A DNA stretch of 64,000 nucleotides. Source: Lactiplantibacillus nangangensis. GTDB taxonomy: Bacteria; Bacillota; Bacilli; Lactobacillales; Lactobacillaceae. A program made the position numbers and the translations under genes. The stretch is from assembly GCF_005405065.1 (NCBI RefSeq), contig NZ_BJDI01000011.1, forward strand, positions 62,001-126,000. The letters are read 5' to 3'. Below are positions 16,935 through 26,092 of this stretch, piece after piece; position 1 is the first letter of the stretch, and each line of letters begins with the position of its first letter. Under the pieces are notes generated by a model that was given only the letters and a program-made list of their open reading frames with translations, did no database searches and was not told where the DNA came from.

Positions 16935-18260
16935 TTAGTTGTTAACGCGTAATTTATAGTAGTAGACAGGAATTCCCAAAGCCACGATGACTAGTGATAA
17001 GAGCACACCAGGAAGATCAGAACCAATTTCACTGATAATCACAAAGAGCGCACCTAGAATTGCCACCAGTGGCGTAATCGGAAAGCCTGGCGTCGAGAAG
17101 GGCCGTTTATCACCACCGGGACGCTTCCGTAACAGAAAGACGCCGATGAACGTGGCGACGTAGAAGCAATAGACGGTGAAAATGCAAAGGTCTGAGAGCC
17201 GGTCAGGATTGAAGAAGATAATCATGATGCTGGCGTAGACGAGAATAAACAGCGTGGCGACGATTGGCTCATGTGACTTGGGATTGAGGTAGCTGAGTTG
17301 CTTGGAAAATGGCAGTTGTTTGCGTTCCGCCATCGCATAAATGATTCGGGGGAAAGTCATAATTTTCCCATTTAAGCAGCCAACCATCGAGACGATAATT
17401 CCAATATTGAGTAGGCGACCGCCAATCGTGCCAAAGGCCGCTTGTGCAAAGTAAATTGTCGTTTGCTGGCCGAGTTTATGGATCGTATCAGCCGGAATAA
17501 AGTGAAGAATGCCATAAGTCACTAACGTGTAGGCGACTAAAACGAGTGAAATGCCGAGCACGATAGCTTTTGGAAGCAATTTTTGTGGATTCTTGATTTC
17601 GCCACCTAAATTGGCTACGAGAATCCAGCCGTCATAAGCGAATAGGGTCGCTAAAACAGCCACACCGAAGCTACCAGTAGATTGTTGAACACTATGTAAC
17701 GTTTGACCGAACGCATCTTGATTGCCAAAAAAAAGGCCGAAGATGATGATGGCAGCAATCGGTAAGAGTTTGCCTAAAGTCGTGGCAATTTGGAACGCGG
17801 CGCCCCAGCGATTCTCAATCATGTTGAGTAAGCCGATGAGGACGATGACCCCAATCGAGAGGGGCGCTTGCCAACCATTGTCTAAGTGGAAGAAGCCAAC
17901 CAGCAGAATGCCTAAGTAGGCGGCGATTGAGGCGATGATTGCTGGACCGTAAACGGCAATTTGCATCCAGCCGGATAGGAAGCCCCAAATCTTACCATAG
18001 ATATTTTCCATGTAAACATAGAGGCCGCCGGTATGCGGCATTTGAGCACCGACCTCGGCAATCGTTAGGCCGGCCGTTAAGGTGATCAAACCGCCTAGCA
18101 ACCAAGCTAGTAAAGCATTCGTGGTTGAGCCGGCGCTATCTAAAACGGATGACTGTTTGAAAAAAATTCCGGAGCCAATCACGGTTCCGACAACTAATGA
18201 TAATGCGGACCAAAAGCCCAACGATCGGTTAAGCTTGGTCTCAGATTTAGCAGCTGGCAT
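16935..18260 (-). CDS. APC-family amino acid permease (SteT/LAT-like)
   Basis: 441 residues, about 12 membrane helices. The helix-1 motif VVGTVIGSGIFFKQ is the substrate-binding glycine stretch of the L-amino-acid transporter branch (SteT Ser/Thr exchanger, YfnA-type). The start at 18260 (MPAAKSET) has GAGGA at a suitable distance; an upstream TTG frame has no ribosome site. The substrate is not deducible. Single gene. Confidence 0.85.
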   Translation of the reverse strand: MPAAKSETKLNRSLGFWSALSLVVGTVIGSGIFFKQSSVLDSAGSTTNALLAWLLGGLITLTAGLTIAEVGAQMPHTGGLYVYMENIYGKIWGFLSGWMQIAVYGPAIIASIAAYLGILLVGFFHLDNGWQAPLSIGVIVLIGLLNMIENRWGAAFQIATTLGKLLPIAAIIIFGLFFGNQDAFGQTLHSVQQSTGSFGVAVLATLFAYDGWILVANLGGEIKNPQKLLPKAIVLGISLVLVAYTLVTYGILHFIPADTIHKLGQQTTIYFAQAAFGTIGGRLLNIGIIVSMVGCLNGKIMTFPRIIYAMAERKQLPFSKQLSYLNPKSHEPIVATLFILVYASIMIIFFNPDRLSDLCIFTVYCFYVATFIGVFLLRKRPGGDKRPFSTPGFPITPLVAILGALFVIISEIGSDLPGVLLSLVIVALGIPVYYYKLRVNN

Positions 18261-18557
18261 ATTTTGGAAATCCTCACTTTCGCTGAACAGCGTAGTTAAA
18301 TTGACTGGTTTCAGCATACCAAAATATAGGGCTAATCGCAATTAAGAAAGCGCCTAAAATGGGTCACTTGACACTTAAATACGAACAAAATTAAATTGGT
18401 TATGTTTTAAAGTTCGATAAATGAGTCTCTGACGTCTATTAATCGGTTTAACGTTCGTTACATATAAATATATTTATATGTCGGCAAACGCCCGGATTTT
18501 TTGGTTGCGGTGACTAAGTCGGGTATAATGCTAAAGGATGAGAGTGAGGAAAGAGAA
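18261..18557 (+). promoter_or_regulatory. Intergenic region with a 22-bp perfect palindrome and promoter
   Basis: 297 bp between divergent genes. A perfect palindrome covers 18460-18481 (ACATATAAATA followed by its exact complement). The TATAAT -10 at 18524-18529 has a weak TTGGTT -35 at 17 bp. The palindrome centre lies about 65 bp before the expected transcription start, the place of an activator site; it could also serve the divergent permease. The binding protein is unknown. Confidence 0.6.
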
Positions 18558-19439
18558 ATGGTTATTGCAATTGTGATAATCCTGACGCTAAGTAGTGTGG
18601 GGTTATTTGGGTTGTTGGTCAACGGTGCTAAGCGTGCCCATTACCGCCCAACCGCCAGAAATTTTGGTTTAGGATTAATCATCGGTGGGGTGACGGATTT
18701 TCTGGATACATTAGGTATCGGGAGTTTTGTCACGTCGACAGCGATTTTTCAGGCCAGTCATTATTTGAAGGATGAGCGTCAGTTACCAGGGACGCTCAAT
18801 ACGATGCATGCGATTCCGACGGCTTTTGAGGCGCTATTTTTTGTGACGGCCGTGTCGGTTGACCCTTGGACGTTGATTAGTTTAGTCGTGGCCGCGGCAG
18901 TTGGTGCCGTGATTGGCAGTGAGGTCATGGTCAAACTCAACCAGCGGCGCATTCAACTCATTATGGCAGGCGCCTTAGTGGTCACGGCACTATTGATGAC
19001 GGCCAAGCTCGTTGGCTGGATCAGTCTATTAGGGGTCGCCAATCAGGCGACGAGTTTGCGTGGTTGGCCGTTAGTAATCGGTATCGTCGGGAACTTCATT
19101 CTCGGATTACTGATGGCGGCTGGCGTCGGCTTGTATGCGCCGTGCATGGTCATGGTCTACTTTTTAGGCTTGACCCCAATTGCGGCGTTTCCAATTATGA
19201 TGTTGTCCTGTGCCTTATTGATGCCGAGTTCAGCGGTCAATTTTATTCGGCGTGGTCGCGTGGCGTATCGTGGCATTTTTGGCATTATTTTGGGTGGTAT
19301 TCTAGGGGTCGTGATCGCGGCGACCTTGGTGAAATCTTTATCGATGACGGCCCTCAGTTGGCTAATCGTATTAGTCAGTTTATGGACAGCGCAGTCGTTA
19401 TGGCGCGCGGCAACTCGCCAGCACAAACAGTTTAATTAA
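18558..19439 (+). CDS. TauE/SafE (TSUP) family sulfite/anion exporter
   Basis: A 293-residue membrane protein with about eight helices and two related halves, including GVTDFLDTLGIGSF near the N-terminus and GVGLYAPCMVMVYFLGL in the second half, typical of the family. TSUP proteins move sulfite, sulfonates or similar anions. The start at 18558 has GAGGAAAG upstream; an earlier GTG start would lie over the promoter. The substrate is unknown. Confidence 0.8.
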   Translation: MVIAIVIILTLSSVGLFGLLVNGAKRAHYRPTARNFGLGLIIGGVTDFLDTLGIGSFVTSTAIFQASHYLKDERQLPGTLNTMHAIPTAFEALFFVTAVSVDPWTLISLVVAAAVGAVIGSEVMVKLNQRRIQLIMAGALVVTALLMTAKLVGWISLLGVANQATSLRGWPLVIGIVGNFILGLLMAAGVGLYAPCMVMVYFLGLTPIAAFPIMMLSCALLMPSSAVNFIRRGRVAYRGIFGIILGGILGVVIAATLVKSLSMTALSWLIVLVSLWTAQSLWRAATRQHKQFN

Positions 19440-19453
19440 AATTTAGTGCAAAC

Positions 19454-19486
19454 AAAAAACCGTTGACTCGTCGTCAGCGGCTTTTT
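19454..19486. terminator. Bidirectional terminator
   Basis: AAAAAACCGTTGA / TCAGCGGCTTTTT with one G-T pair, able to serve the TSUP gene and the convergent iron-type ABC operon. The 175 bp that follow (19487-19660) show nothing else clear. Confidence 0.75.
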
Positions 19487-19660
19487 AAGGTTATCTCATT
19501 TTGGGATTCTTCAACAGGCTCCACAACTTAAAATAACCAGGACCCACAAACAGGTTCATCACGCCTGATTGCAACCTAAGTTTAAACGAACAGGGGTCAC
19601 AATTGCAAGTGGTCACGACCATTTATGGTGCCATCAAGGCATGAATTTGGCTATTTAGCA

Positions 19661-21307
19661 TTAAGTCAGCTTTTTATCCAGCAGACTATTTGAAATTGAT
19701 AGGACAATAAATGTAATCAGCACGGTAATGACAGCCAGTGCCATGCCTTGTGACGCATCACCTTGTTCAAACGCTTGATAGATGAACGAAGAAATGGTTG
19801 TCATCCCAGATGGTAATAAGAGAAGGGCTACGACTAATTCGCGACTGGTTGCAATGAATGACATCGCAAAGCTATTGACAAGCGCCGGCATCAAGACCGG
19901 GATGATAATTTTAAAGATAATACGGCTCGGACTCGCTTCAAAAATGCGAGCACTATTGAGAAAATTATCATTGAATTCTTGCAGGGCCGTCGTCATATAT
20001 TGGACGGTCGTGGGTAAAAATAAAATGATATCCGCAATAATTAGGACTGAAATCGTGCCATAAAGTTTAGTGAATGCTAATAATTGTGAGAAAAAAATCA
20101 TCAAGCTTAGGGCTAACACGACGTTGGGAATGGCCAGTGGTAAAGACCCCAACAAGTGAAACACTTTTCGAAGGCTTTTCGGTAAACGTTTTGTCGTGCT
20201 GGCGACACCGATTAACGACCCAATCACCAGATTAGCGATACTGATAACAATTGCCAAGCCAAACGTATTGATCAAGGCTTTGAAAGCTGGACTGTCGAAG
20301 CGCAAAAGATTCAAATAGTGTTCCAAAGTCCAGTTTCCCGTAGCAAGGCCGGCACTACGCTGCTTCAATAGGGATTGAAAGATAATTGAAACGTAGGGAA
20401 TCCCAATCGCAACTAGCAATAAGCACCCAACGGCTAAACTTGCGCCTAACGTAACGCCCCAGCGCTGATTAATCACCGGACGCTGATTATGGGTCATTTG
20501 AATCTTAGGTTGTTTGAGCAACAGTTGTTGTGCGACCCAGGCGAATAGCGCGAGGCTTAATAAAATTGTCCCGGCTAATACGCCCCCTTTGAAATCTAAC
20601 GGCCATTGACTTAAGTCTTTTTGAATCGTCGTTGTTAAGACCTCAAAGTGAATCGCTCGGCCAAAGGTTGCCGGCGTCCCAAATTCAGCTAAAGTTTTCG
20701 TGAACACTAAGACCCACATGGCTAAATAGGGGACGAGCAAGATTGGCAAGGTCACCCGCGTCAATGTTCGTAAACGCGAGACCCCGTGGACAATCGCCGC
20801 TTGAGTCCAGCGCTGATTAAACTGTGCCAAGGCGTTCCGCAATAACAAGTAGGCGAACGGATAGAGGTGCAAGCTCATAATTAAAATGATCCCGAATGGT
20901 GAAAACAAACCATTGAAATTCAGGGTGCTGTGCGGGAAAATTTGTGCCAAGAGGCCATGGGGTTGAAAAAAGTAGATCCAACCCATGGCATTGATATAAG
21001 GCGGTGTCATAAATGGCACGAGCAACAGCCAATGTAACCAAGTAGATTGAGCTAGTTTGGTGCGGGTCATGATAAACGCGAGTGGGGTTGCAATCAGGGT
21101 CGTCCCAATGATTGTGCCCAAGCCGAGCATCAAACTGTGGCCGAGACTTGTCATAATCGTAGGCGTCGTTAGTCGGCGTATAAGCTCAACTGGCTGACTC
21201 CCTAATAAGGTCTGCCCAATCAAAGCAACTAAGGGTCCCGCAATAATCAAAGCTAATAAGAGAGCTAGAATTGTCGCTGATCCAATCCATGAACGACGGT
21301 TAGTCAT
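19661..21307 (-). CDS. Iron(III)/phosphonate-type ABC transporter permease (duplicated)
   Basis: 548 residues with two tandem permease domains of about 260 residues (roughly 12 membrane helices), as in FbpB/ThiP/PhnU-type proteins. EAA-like loops are AAIVHGVSRLRTLTRVTLPILL and SARIFEASPSRIIFKIIIPVLM. It forms the whole channel of the importer with the next two genes. Its start overlaps the end of the binding-protein gene by 8 bp. Substrate could be ferric iron, 2-aminoethylphosphonate or thiamine. Confidence 0.85.
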   Translation of the reverse strand: MTNRRSWIGSATILALLLALIIAGPLVALIGQTLLGSQPVELIRRLTTPTIMTSLGHSLMLGLGTIIGTTLIATPLAFIMTRTKLAQSTWLHWLLLVPFMTPPYINAMGWIYFFQPHGLLAQIFPHSTLNFNGLFSPFGIILIMSLHLYPFAYLLLRNALAQFNQRWTQAAIVHGVSRLRTLTRVTLPILLVPYLAMWVLVFTKTLAEFGTPATFGRAIHFEVLTTTIQKDLSQWPLDFKGGVLAGTILLSLALFAWVAQQLLLKQPKIQMTHNQRPVINQRWGVTLGASLAVGCLLLVAIGIPYVSIIFQSLLKQRSAGLATGNWTLEHYLNLLRFDSPAFKALINTFGLAIVISIANLVIGSLIGVASTTKRLPKSLRKVFHLLGSLPLAIPNVVLALSLMIFFSQLLAFTKLYGTISVLIIADIILFLPTTVQYMTTALQEFNDNFLNSARIFEASPSRIIFKIIIPVLMPALVNSFAMSFIATSRELVVALLLLPSGMTTISSFIYQAFEQGDASQGMALAVITVLITFIVLSISNSLLDKKLT

Positions 21308-22316
21308 GACTTAGGACCTGGTTGAATCTTTTAACGTTGGCTTCCAAAGCTTTGTTGGCATCATTCCAGTTCACCGAATAACTTTTAATTGGGGCGTTAT
21401 TCAATGGATTAGTCAGTTTATCGGCGGTGCCCGGAATCAAGTAGCTCTTTTTAAGTTGTTTTTGAACGGTGTCTGAAAGCAAGTAATCAATGAACTGTTT
21501 AGCAGCGGCCGCATGTTTCGTTGATTTTAAAATCATGGCCGGGCGTGGATTCACTAACGTCCCACTCTTAGGATAGGCGAAGCCAATTTTTTCGCCTTTT
21601 TTAATGGCGGCAATACTCATGTAGTCCACCCCACCGACAACGGCTTTCTTTTGCCCAGTGACCACGGCGTCAAGGACTTCTTTATTGGCACCCCCGATTT
21701 CAGCGCCATTTTGTTTCAATTGCTTGAGGAAGGCTTGACCATGTTGCATTTGGTAAACATTGATAAAGTCTAAACTAGAACCAGAAGTTTTCGGGTCCGG
21801 GATCGTGAGACTGTTTTTGTAGGTCGCAGTTGTTAAATCTGACCAATCAGTTGGGGCAGTTTTAACTTCTTTGGTATTGTAAGTAATTCCGACGGCGGAG
21901 GCACTGTAGTTGAAAAGTTGGTGCTTGCTGTCTTTAAATTGCGCGTTCAACTTATCGACATTTTTGGCATCATAAGTGAGCAACTTTTTGTGTGTTTGTA
22001 AATCCACCCCGGCAGCCATTGAAGCGAGGACTAAGACATCGGCTTGTGGATTACTTTCTTCGGCCTTCAGCTTACTCAAAATCTTACCAGTGGTCCCATC
22101 AAAGGTTTTAACTTTAATGCCAGAGCTTTTTTCAAACCCTTTGACGATCTTGTCTGAAAGGGGCTTGGGACCAGCTGCGTAGACGGTTAACGTCTTGGCG
22201 TCGCTTGGATTGGAAGCGGTAGTTTGGCCACCATGGTGATTGGCCAGATAGACACCGGAACCTAAGGCTAAGACGGCAAGTGCAGCGATTGAGAGCACAA
22301 TTTTTTTGTTTGTCAT
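21300..22316 (-). CDS. ABC transporter extracellular substrate-binding protein
   Basis: 338 residues. The N-terminal signal helix (KKIVLSIAALAVLALGSGVYLA) has no lipobox cysteine, so it is secreted or membrane-anchored rather than a lipoprotein, unusual for a Gram-positive binding protein. The mature part (LTVYAAGPKPLSDKIVKGFEKSSGIKV and QADVLVLASMAAG) is the periplasmic-binding type 2 fold of ferric iron and aminoethylphosphonate receptors. Second gene of the operon. Confidence 0.85.
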   Translation of the reverse strand: MTNKKIVLSIAALAVLALGSGVYLANHHGGQTTASNPSDAKTLTVYAAGPKPLSDKIVKGFEKSSGIKVKTFDGTTGKILSKLKAEESNPQADVLVLASMAAGVDLQTHKKLLTYDAKNVDKLNAQFKDSKHQLFNYSASAVGITYNTKEVKTAPTDWSDLTTATYKNSLTIPDPKTSGSSLDFINVYQMQHGQAFLKQLKQNGAEIGGANKEVLDAVVTGQKKAVVGGVDYMSIAAIKKGEKIGFAYPKSGTLVNPRPAMILKSTKHAAAAKQFIDYLLSDTVQKQLKKSYLIPGTADKLTNPLNNAPIKSYSVNWNDANKALEANVKRFNQVLSHD

Positions 22317-22330
22317 ATTTTAAATAACTC

Positions 22331-23284
22331 CTAATTAGTTAGAATGGCTTGAGGGTCGACAAAAATCTTGGTTGCTTGTGGTTGATAGCCACGGTCAGTG
22401 TTGACGTGCCATTGTTGGTTTGGCAGCTGGACGACGGTATCAAAATGATTCCCGGCAAAAGTCGAACTGATGATTCGCCCATCGAAAGTGCGCCAATTAG
22501 GCTGTGGTGTCAGACTGACATGTTCTGGCCGGACGCCAGCTTGGTCGTCCAGATAGTTTAAAGGACCAATGAAATTCGCGGCAAACAAATTGACGGGGCG
22601 CTGATAGAGTTCAGTTGCCGTGCCGGTTTGCACGATTTTGCCATCCTTAATGAGAACCAGGTGATCTGAAATACGGAGTGCTTCATTGCGATCATGGGTC
22701 ACAAAAATGGCAGTTAGATGGTTACGGTGAATTAACTCGCTGATTTCCAGTTGCAAGGATTCACGGAGTTGTGGATCCAAGGCGCTCAAGGCTTCGTCAA
22801 AGAGAATTAGTTTGGGTTGCACAGCGAGTGCGCGGGCTAATGAGACCCGTTGTTGTTGCCCACCAGACAGCTCACCCGGGTAGCGACTGCTAAAATCAAT
22901 TAACCCGACTTGAGCCAAGGCCCATTGCACGCGTTCGGCAACAGCAGTTTTACTCAGCTTAGTCTCAAGTGCAAAGGCGACGTTTTTGAAGACGGTCATA
23001 TGTGGCCAGAGCGCGAAGTCTTGGAAGACCATGGCTAAATCGCGCTTGGCCGGGGCAAAATTGAGTTGTTGCGCGGCATCAAAAACCACGGTCTCGTCAA
23101 ATTTGATTTGACCAGCAGTTGGGACTTGTAGGCCAGCAATCATATTGAGTAAGGTGGATTTACCCGAACCGGATGGTCCAATCAAGGTCGTAATCTGTTG
23201 ATCGGGGAGGGTCAAATCCAGTTGGTCAATGACGGTCGTTTGTTCATAACTTTTCCGAATGTTACTTAATTGTATTTGAACCAC
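22331..23284 (-). CDS. ABC transporter ATP-binding protein (FbpC/PotA type)
   Basis: 317 residues: Walker A GPSGSGKST (about 36-44), Q-loop MVFQDFALWPHM, signature LSGGQQQR, Walker B LILFDEALSALD, switch His in FVTHDRNEA. A C-terminal TOBE-like domain includes VRPEHVSLTP. First gene of the operon; the upstream gap to hflX (23285-23430) holds its promoter region and the hflX terminator. Confidence 0.88.
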   Translation of the reverse strand: MVQIQLSNIRKSYEQTTVIDQLDLTLPDQQITTLIGPSGSGKSTLLNMIAGLQVPTAGQIKFDETVVFDAAQQLNFAPAKRDLAMVFQDFALWPHMTVFKNVAFALETKLSKTAVAERVQWALAQVGLIDFSSRYPGELSGGQQQRVSLARALAVQPKLILFDEALSALDPQLRESLQLEISELIHRNHLTAIFVTHDRNEALRISDHLVLIKDGKIVQTGTATELYQRPVNLFAANFIGPLNYLDDQAGVRPEHVSLTPQPNWRTFDGRIISSTFAGNHFDTVVQLPNQQWHVNTDRGYQPQATKIFVDPQAILTN

Positions 23285-23388
23285 AAGGAAGCTCCTTTGT
23301 TATTAATCTGGCGCAATTATAACGAGATTTAGCTATCAGAAAGTATATTTCTGGTAAATGTTGGGTAAAGATTATGTATTTACGCAAA

Positions 23389-23420
23389 AAAGTCCCCAAT
23401 TCGTTGGAATTGAGGACTTT
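23389..23420 (-). terminator. Terminator of hflX
   Basis: AAAGTCC-CAATTC / GAATTG-AGGACTTT with a 4-nt loop; the A run gives a T tail on the minus strand. Confidence 0.8.
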
Positions 23421-23430
23421 GATCGTTTAA

Positions 23431-24717
23431 TTAAGCTGGAGTCACTTCATAGTGGGCATACCGTTGGGCATCCACTGCATTCAGTTCCACTTTAAGTTGG
23501 GTCCCGTCTGCTAAATAATCGGTCTTTAAAATATTCGCATGGTCGTTCAAGTAGGCCACAACGTCGCCATCACTGAACGGAATCAGTAAGGTGGTCGTCA
23601 CGAAATCCTTGAAGACTTTTTTCTTAATAATTTTCGTTAAAAGCTGTAGGGAAGCTTCATCTTTAGCGGCATAGATCAGTTGATCATCTTGCACGTTTGG
23701 ATAGTTCGCTTCGGTCCGGTCCGCCTTGTTATAAGCATAAATCATTGGAATATCGGTGACACCAATGGCTTTCAAGGTTGTTTCCGTCGTTGCCATCATT
23801 TCTTTATAATGTGGGTCCGAGTAGTCGATGACTTGGATCAACAAGTCTGCACGCGCAGCTTCTGACAAAGTTGAGCGGAAGGCGTTGATCAAGTTATGTG
23901 GCAAGTTGCTGACAAATCCAACCGTATCGCTCAATAACAATTGTTTGTTATCAGGGAAGGTGAGTTGACGAATACTTGTGTCCAAAGTGGCGAATAGCAT
24001 GTCTTTTTCGAAGACTTGCTTATCTTCACCCTTGCCGAATAAGCGAACTAAACCGTTCATCGTCGTTGATTTACCAGCGTTGGTGTAACCAACTAAAGCG
24101 ACATTCGGTAAGCCAGCTTTATCCCGTTGGGCGCGACGAACTTCGTCATCCTTGTTCAATTCTTTCAGTTCATGTTTGGCGTGACTGATACGATCTTGAA
24201 TCGTCCGACGATTCAATTCGATCTGGGTTTCACCAGAACCACGGTTGGTGTAACCCCCGCCACCACCAGCAGCGGCCCCGGCTTGTTGATCTAGTCGGTT
24301 AGCCATGCTGGTCCGTAAGCGTGGTAATTGGTATTGTAATTGGGCAATCTTAACTTGTAATTTGGCTTCTTTACTGCGAGCACGGTTACCGAAGATTTCA
24401 AGAATCAACCCAGTCCGGTCGATAATTTGTAAGCCCGTTTCAGTTTCCAAGTTTCGCACTTGGCTCGGGGTTAGATCAGCGTTAATGACCATAATGTTGA
24501 GGTCATTGGCTTCACCCATTTCTTTAATTTCAACGACTTTCCCCTTACCAAAGTAAGTGGCGGGGTTCGGTTTTTCTAAGCCTTGATCAATTCGTAAAGC
24601 TGCGTACATGTTGTTGGCTGCCACTAAGGCTTCGAGTTCTGACATCGAATAATCATAGTTGGACACCGTTTTAGACATGCCGGCAATAATCACATTTTGA
24701 ACGTTATTTTCGGGCAT
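23431..24717 (-). CDS. hflX: Ribosome-splitting GTPase HflX
   Basis: 428 residues. The N-terminal HflX domain includes the glycine-rich segment GGGGGYTNRGSGETQIELNRR. The GTPase domain has G1 GYTNAGKST, G3 DTVGF and G4 NKAD. HflX binds the E site of 70S ribosomes and splits them, mainly under stress. GGAGTG precedes the ATG. Single gene, divergent from the next Nudix gene. Confidence 0.95.
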   Translation of the reverse strand: MPENNVQNVIIAGMSKTVSNYDYSMSELEALVAANNMYAALRIDQGLEKPNPATYFGKGKVVEIKEMGEANDLNIMVINADLTPSQVRNLETETGLQIIDRTGLILEIFGNRARSKEAKLQVKIAQLQYQLPRLRTSMANRLDQQAGAAAGGGGGYTNRGSGETQIELNRRTIQDRISHAKHELKELNKDDEVRRAQRDKAGLPNVALVGYTNAGKSTTMNGLVRLFGKGEDKQVFEKDMLFATLDTSIRQLTFPDNKQLLLSDTVGFVSNLPHNLINAFRSTLSEAARADLLIQVIDYSDPHYKEMMATTETTLKAIGVTDIPMIYAYNKADRTEANYPNVQDDQLIYAAKDEASLQLLTKIIKKKVFKDFVTTTLLIPFSDGDVVAYLNDHANILKTDYLADGTQLKVELNAVDAQRYAHYEVTPA

Positions 24718-24805
24718 TTAATCACTCCTGACGTGTTATAGTTGGTTTAAGTATAACATGACTAATCGGATTATTAATGGTTAGAGGATTAGGAAGGTGA
24801 TAACG

Positions 24806-25243
24806 ATGGGCTACGTGTTAGATTTGCGCAAAAAGGTCGGCCACCGGCCCTTGGTCGTGGCGGGTGCGGCGGTGATTGCGCAGAATTCGGCCGGCGAGAT
24901 CTTGTTGGTACATCGAACGGATAATCAGCAATGGGGCTTGCCGGCGGGTTCCACCGAACCGGGCGAGAGTGTTCGTCAAACGGCCCAGCGCGAGTGTCAA
25001 GAAGAGACCGGCTTGACGGTCGACACGTTGGTATTAGTTGATGTGTTTAGTGGGCCGCGGATGCACTATGTTTATCCGAATGGCGATGTGATCGATAGTG
25101 TCACGACGTTGTATCGTGGTCAAATCAGTGGCGGCGAACAGCATCCCCAAGCAGCTGAAACGAGTGCGGTAGCCTTCTTTGATCCGCACGCATTACCCAC
25201 ATCGCTGACGCCACTGACCAAGTGGATGTTGTGTGGTGAGTGA
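24806..25243 (+). CDS. Nudix hydrolase
   Basis: 145 residues. The Nudix box GSTEPGESVRQTAQRECQEETGL (about 52-74) is complete, with the catalytic REXXEE core. It hydrolyses a nucleoside diphosphate linked to some other group; the substrate is unknown. The ATG at 24806 is chosen because AGGAAGGTG ends six bases before it; an earlier GTG lies inside that site. Confidence 0.85.
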   Translation: MGYVLDLRKKVGHRPLVVAGAAVIAQNSAGEILLVHRTDNQQWGLPAGSTEPGESVRQTAQRECQEETGLTVDTLVLVDVFSGPRMHYVYPNGDVIDSVTTLYRGQISGGEQHPQAAETSAVAFFDPHALPTSLTPLTKWMLCGE

Positions 25244-25245
25244 GC

Positions 25246-25365
25246 TTGACCAAGTAACAGTGATTTGCTATATTAGACTGAATTAATTAAACAGAACTGT
25301 CACCGGACAGCGTGTCGTTAACTTCCTTAGGTCATTGCGGAGGTTAGCGGGACGCTGTCTTTTTT
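25246..25365 (+). promoter_or_regulatory. Promoter and structured terminator leader upstream of the SMR exporter
   Basis: -35 TTGACC (25246-25251) and -10 TATATT (25269-25274), 17-bp spacer. The leader contains a small hairpin CTGTC-ACCG-GACAG (25297-25310). Its GACAG half can instead pair, as GACAGCGT (25306-25313), with ACGCTGTC (25352-25359) in a long terminator stem that also pairs 11 inner bases and ends in T6. Mutually exclusive hairpins ahead of a guanidinium-type exporter suggest a riboswitch. I cannot fit it to guanidine-I, -II or -III consensus. Confidence 0.6.
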
Positions 25366-25385
25366 AGTTTGAGGAGGAATTAGTT

Positions 25386-25700
25386 ATGACGTGGTTTTAT
25401 TTAGTCGTTGCTGGAATATTTGAGGTTGTTTGGGCAACGATGATGAAATTGAGTAATGGGTTTAGTCACTTAGGTTACGCCACGGCGACCGTGATTGGCA
25501 TGATTCTGAGCTTCGGGTTCTTAGCCTTGGCAACCAAACATTTACCGTTGAGTATTGCCTATCCGATTTGGACGGGGATTGGCGCAGTTGGCGCAATTCT
25601 CGTCGGCGTCTTGCTGTTCAAAGACCAGATTGCGCCAGTTACGTGGCTGTTTATTGCCATGTTGATTATTGGTATTATTGGGATTAAAGTCACGAGTTAA
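25386..25700 (+). CDS. SMR exporter, Gdx (guanidinium) type
   Basis: 104 residues, four membrane helices, with the membrane-embedded Glu in GIFEVVWATMMKLSNGF (about Glu13). This signature, with the Trp and Lys-Leu-Ser that follow, is that of Gdx/SugE guanidinium/proton antiporters rather than the broad EmrE drug exporters. It works as a dual-topology dimer. GAGGAGG precedes the ATG and the leader upstream is likely regulatory. Confidence 0.85.
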   Translation: MTWFYLVVAGIFEVVWATMMKLSNGFSHLGYATATVIGMILSFGFLALATKHLPLSIAYPIWTGIGAVGAILVGVLLFKDQIAPVTWLFIAMLIIGIIGIKVTS

Positions 25701-25776
25701 TGGCGGCTTAACCGATTGACTTTGGCTGGAACAATTGTATGCTATGAACACGTCAGACGAAATAAGGAAATGTTAA

Positions 25777-26031
25777 ATGAGTCATTTAGAAAGTGAGATT
25801 GGGACTGTTAAGCTGGTCCAAAATGGTCAGTCTTTGGCTTTTAAACTGTCAAAGAAAGATTGTGATTTAATGAAAATTGATTCGATGACTGAATTTGAGA
25901 AGGTTATCTCACCGGATGGTAATGAAATCACTTTTCGTAAAGTTGCGCCAGGAGAACGTAATATCTTGGCGGTTGCCAATCAAGTTTATGATCAACACGC
26001 AGATTTGATGAAACGGTTGGAAAAACTGTAA
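25777..26031 (+). CDS. AbrB/MazE-like small protein (possible orphan antitoxin)
   Basis: 84 residues. GTVKLVQNGQSLAFKLSKKDCDLM resembles the swapped-hairpin AbrB/MazE/PemI DNA-binding fold at the N-terminus, followed by a charged helical tail. PemI-type proteins neutralise PemK/MazF toxins, but no toxin lies next to it: the neighbours are an SMR exporter and convergent phosphatases. It may be an orphan antitoxin or a plain regulator. The family call is by eye. Confidence 0.6.
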   Translation: MSHLESEIGTVKLVQNGQSLAFKLSKKDCDLMKIDSMTEFEKVISPDGNEITFRKVAPGERNILAVANQVYDQHADLMKRLEKL

Positions 26032-26050
26032 TTTTTAACTCGTAGTGAAT

Positions 26051-26084
26051 AAAGGGACACGCAATTTTTTGCGTGCCCCTTTAT
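26051..26084. terminator. Bidirectional terminator
   Basis: AAAGGG-CACGCA / TGCGTG-CCCCTTT with one bulge, between convergent genes. Confidence 0.85.
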
Positions 26085-26092
26085 TATGGTTG

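Noticed and set aside
18501-18557. Upstream extension of the TSUP gene to GTG 18501
   Set aside because: The extension lies over the TATAAT promoter; GAGGAAAG supports ATG 18558.
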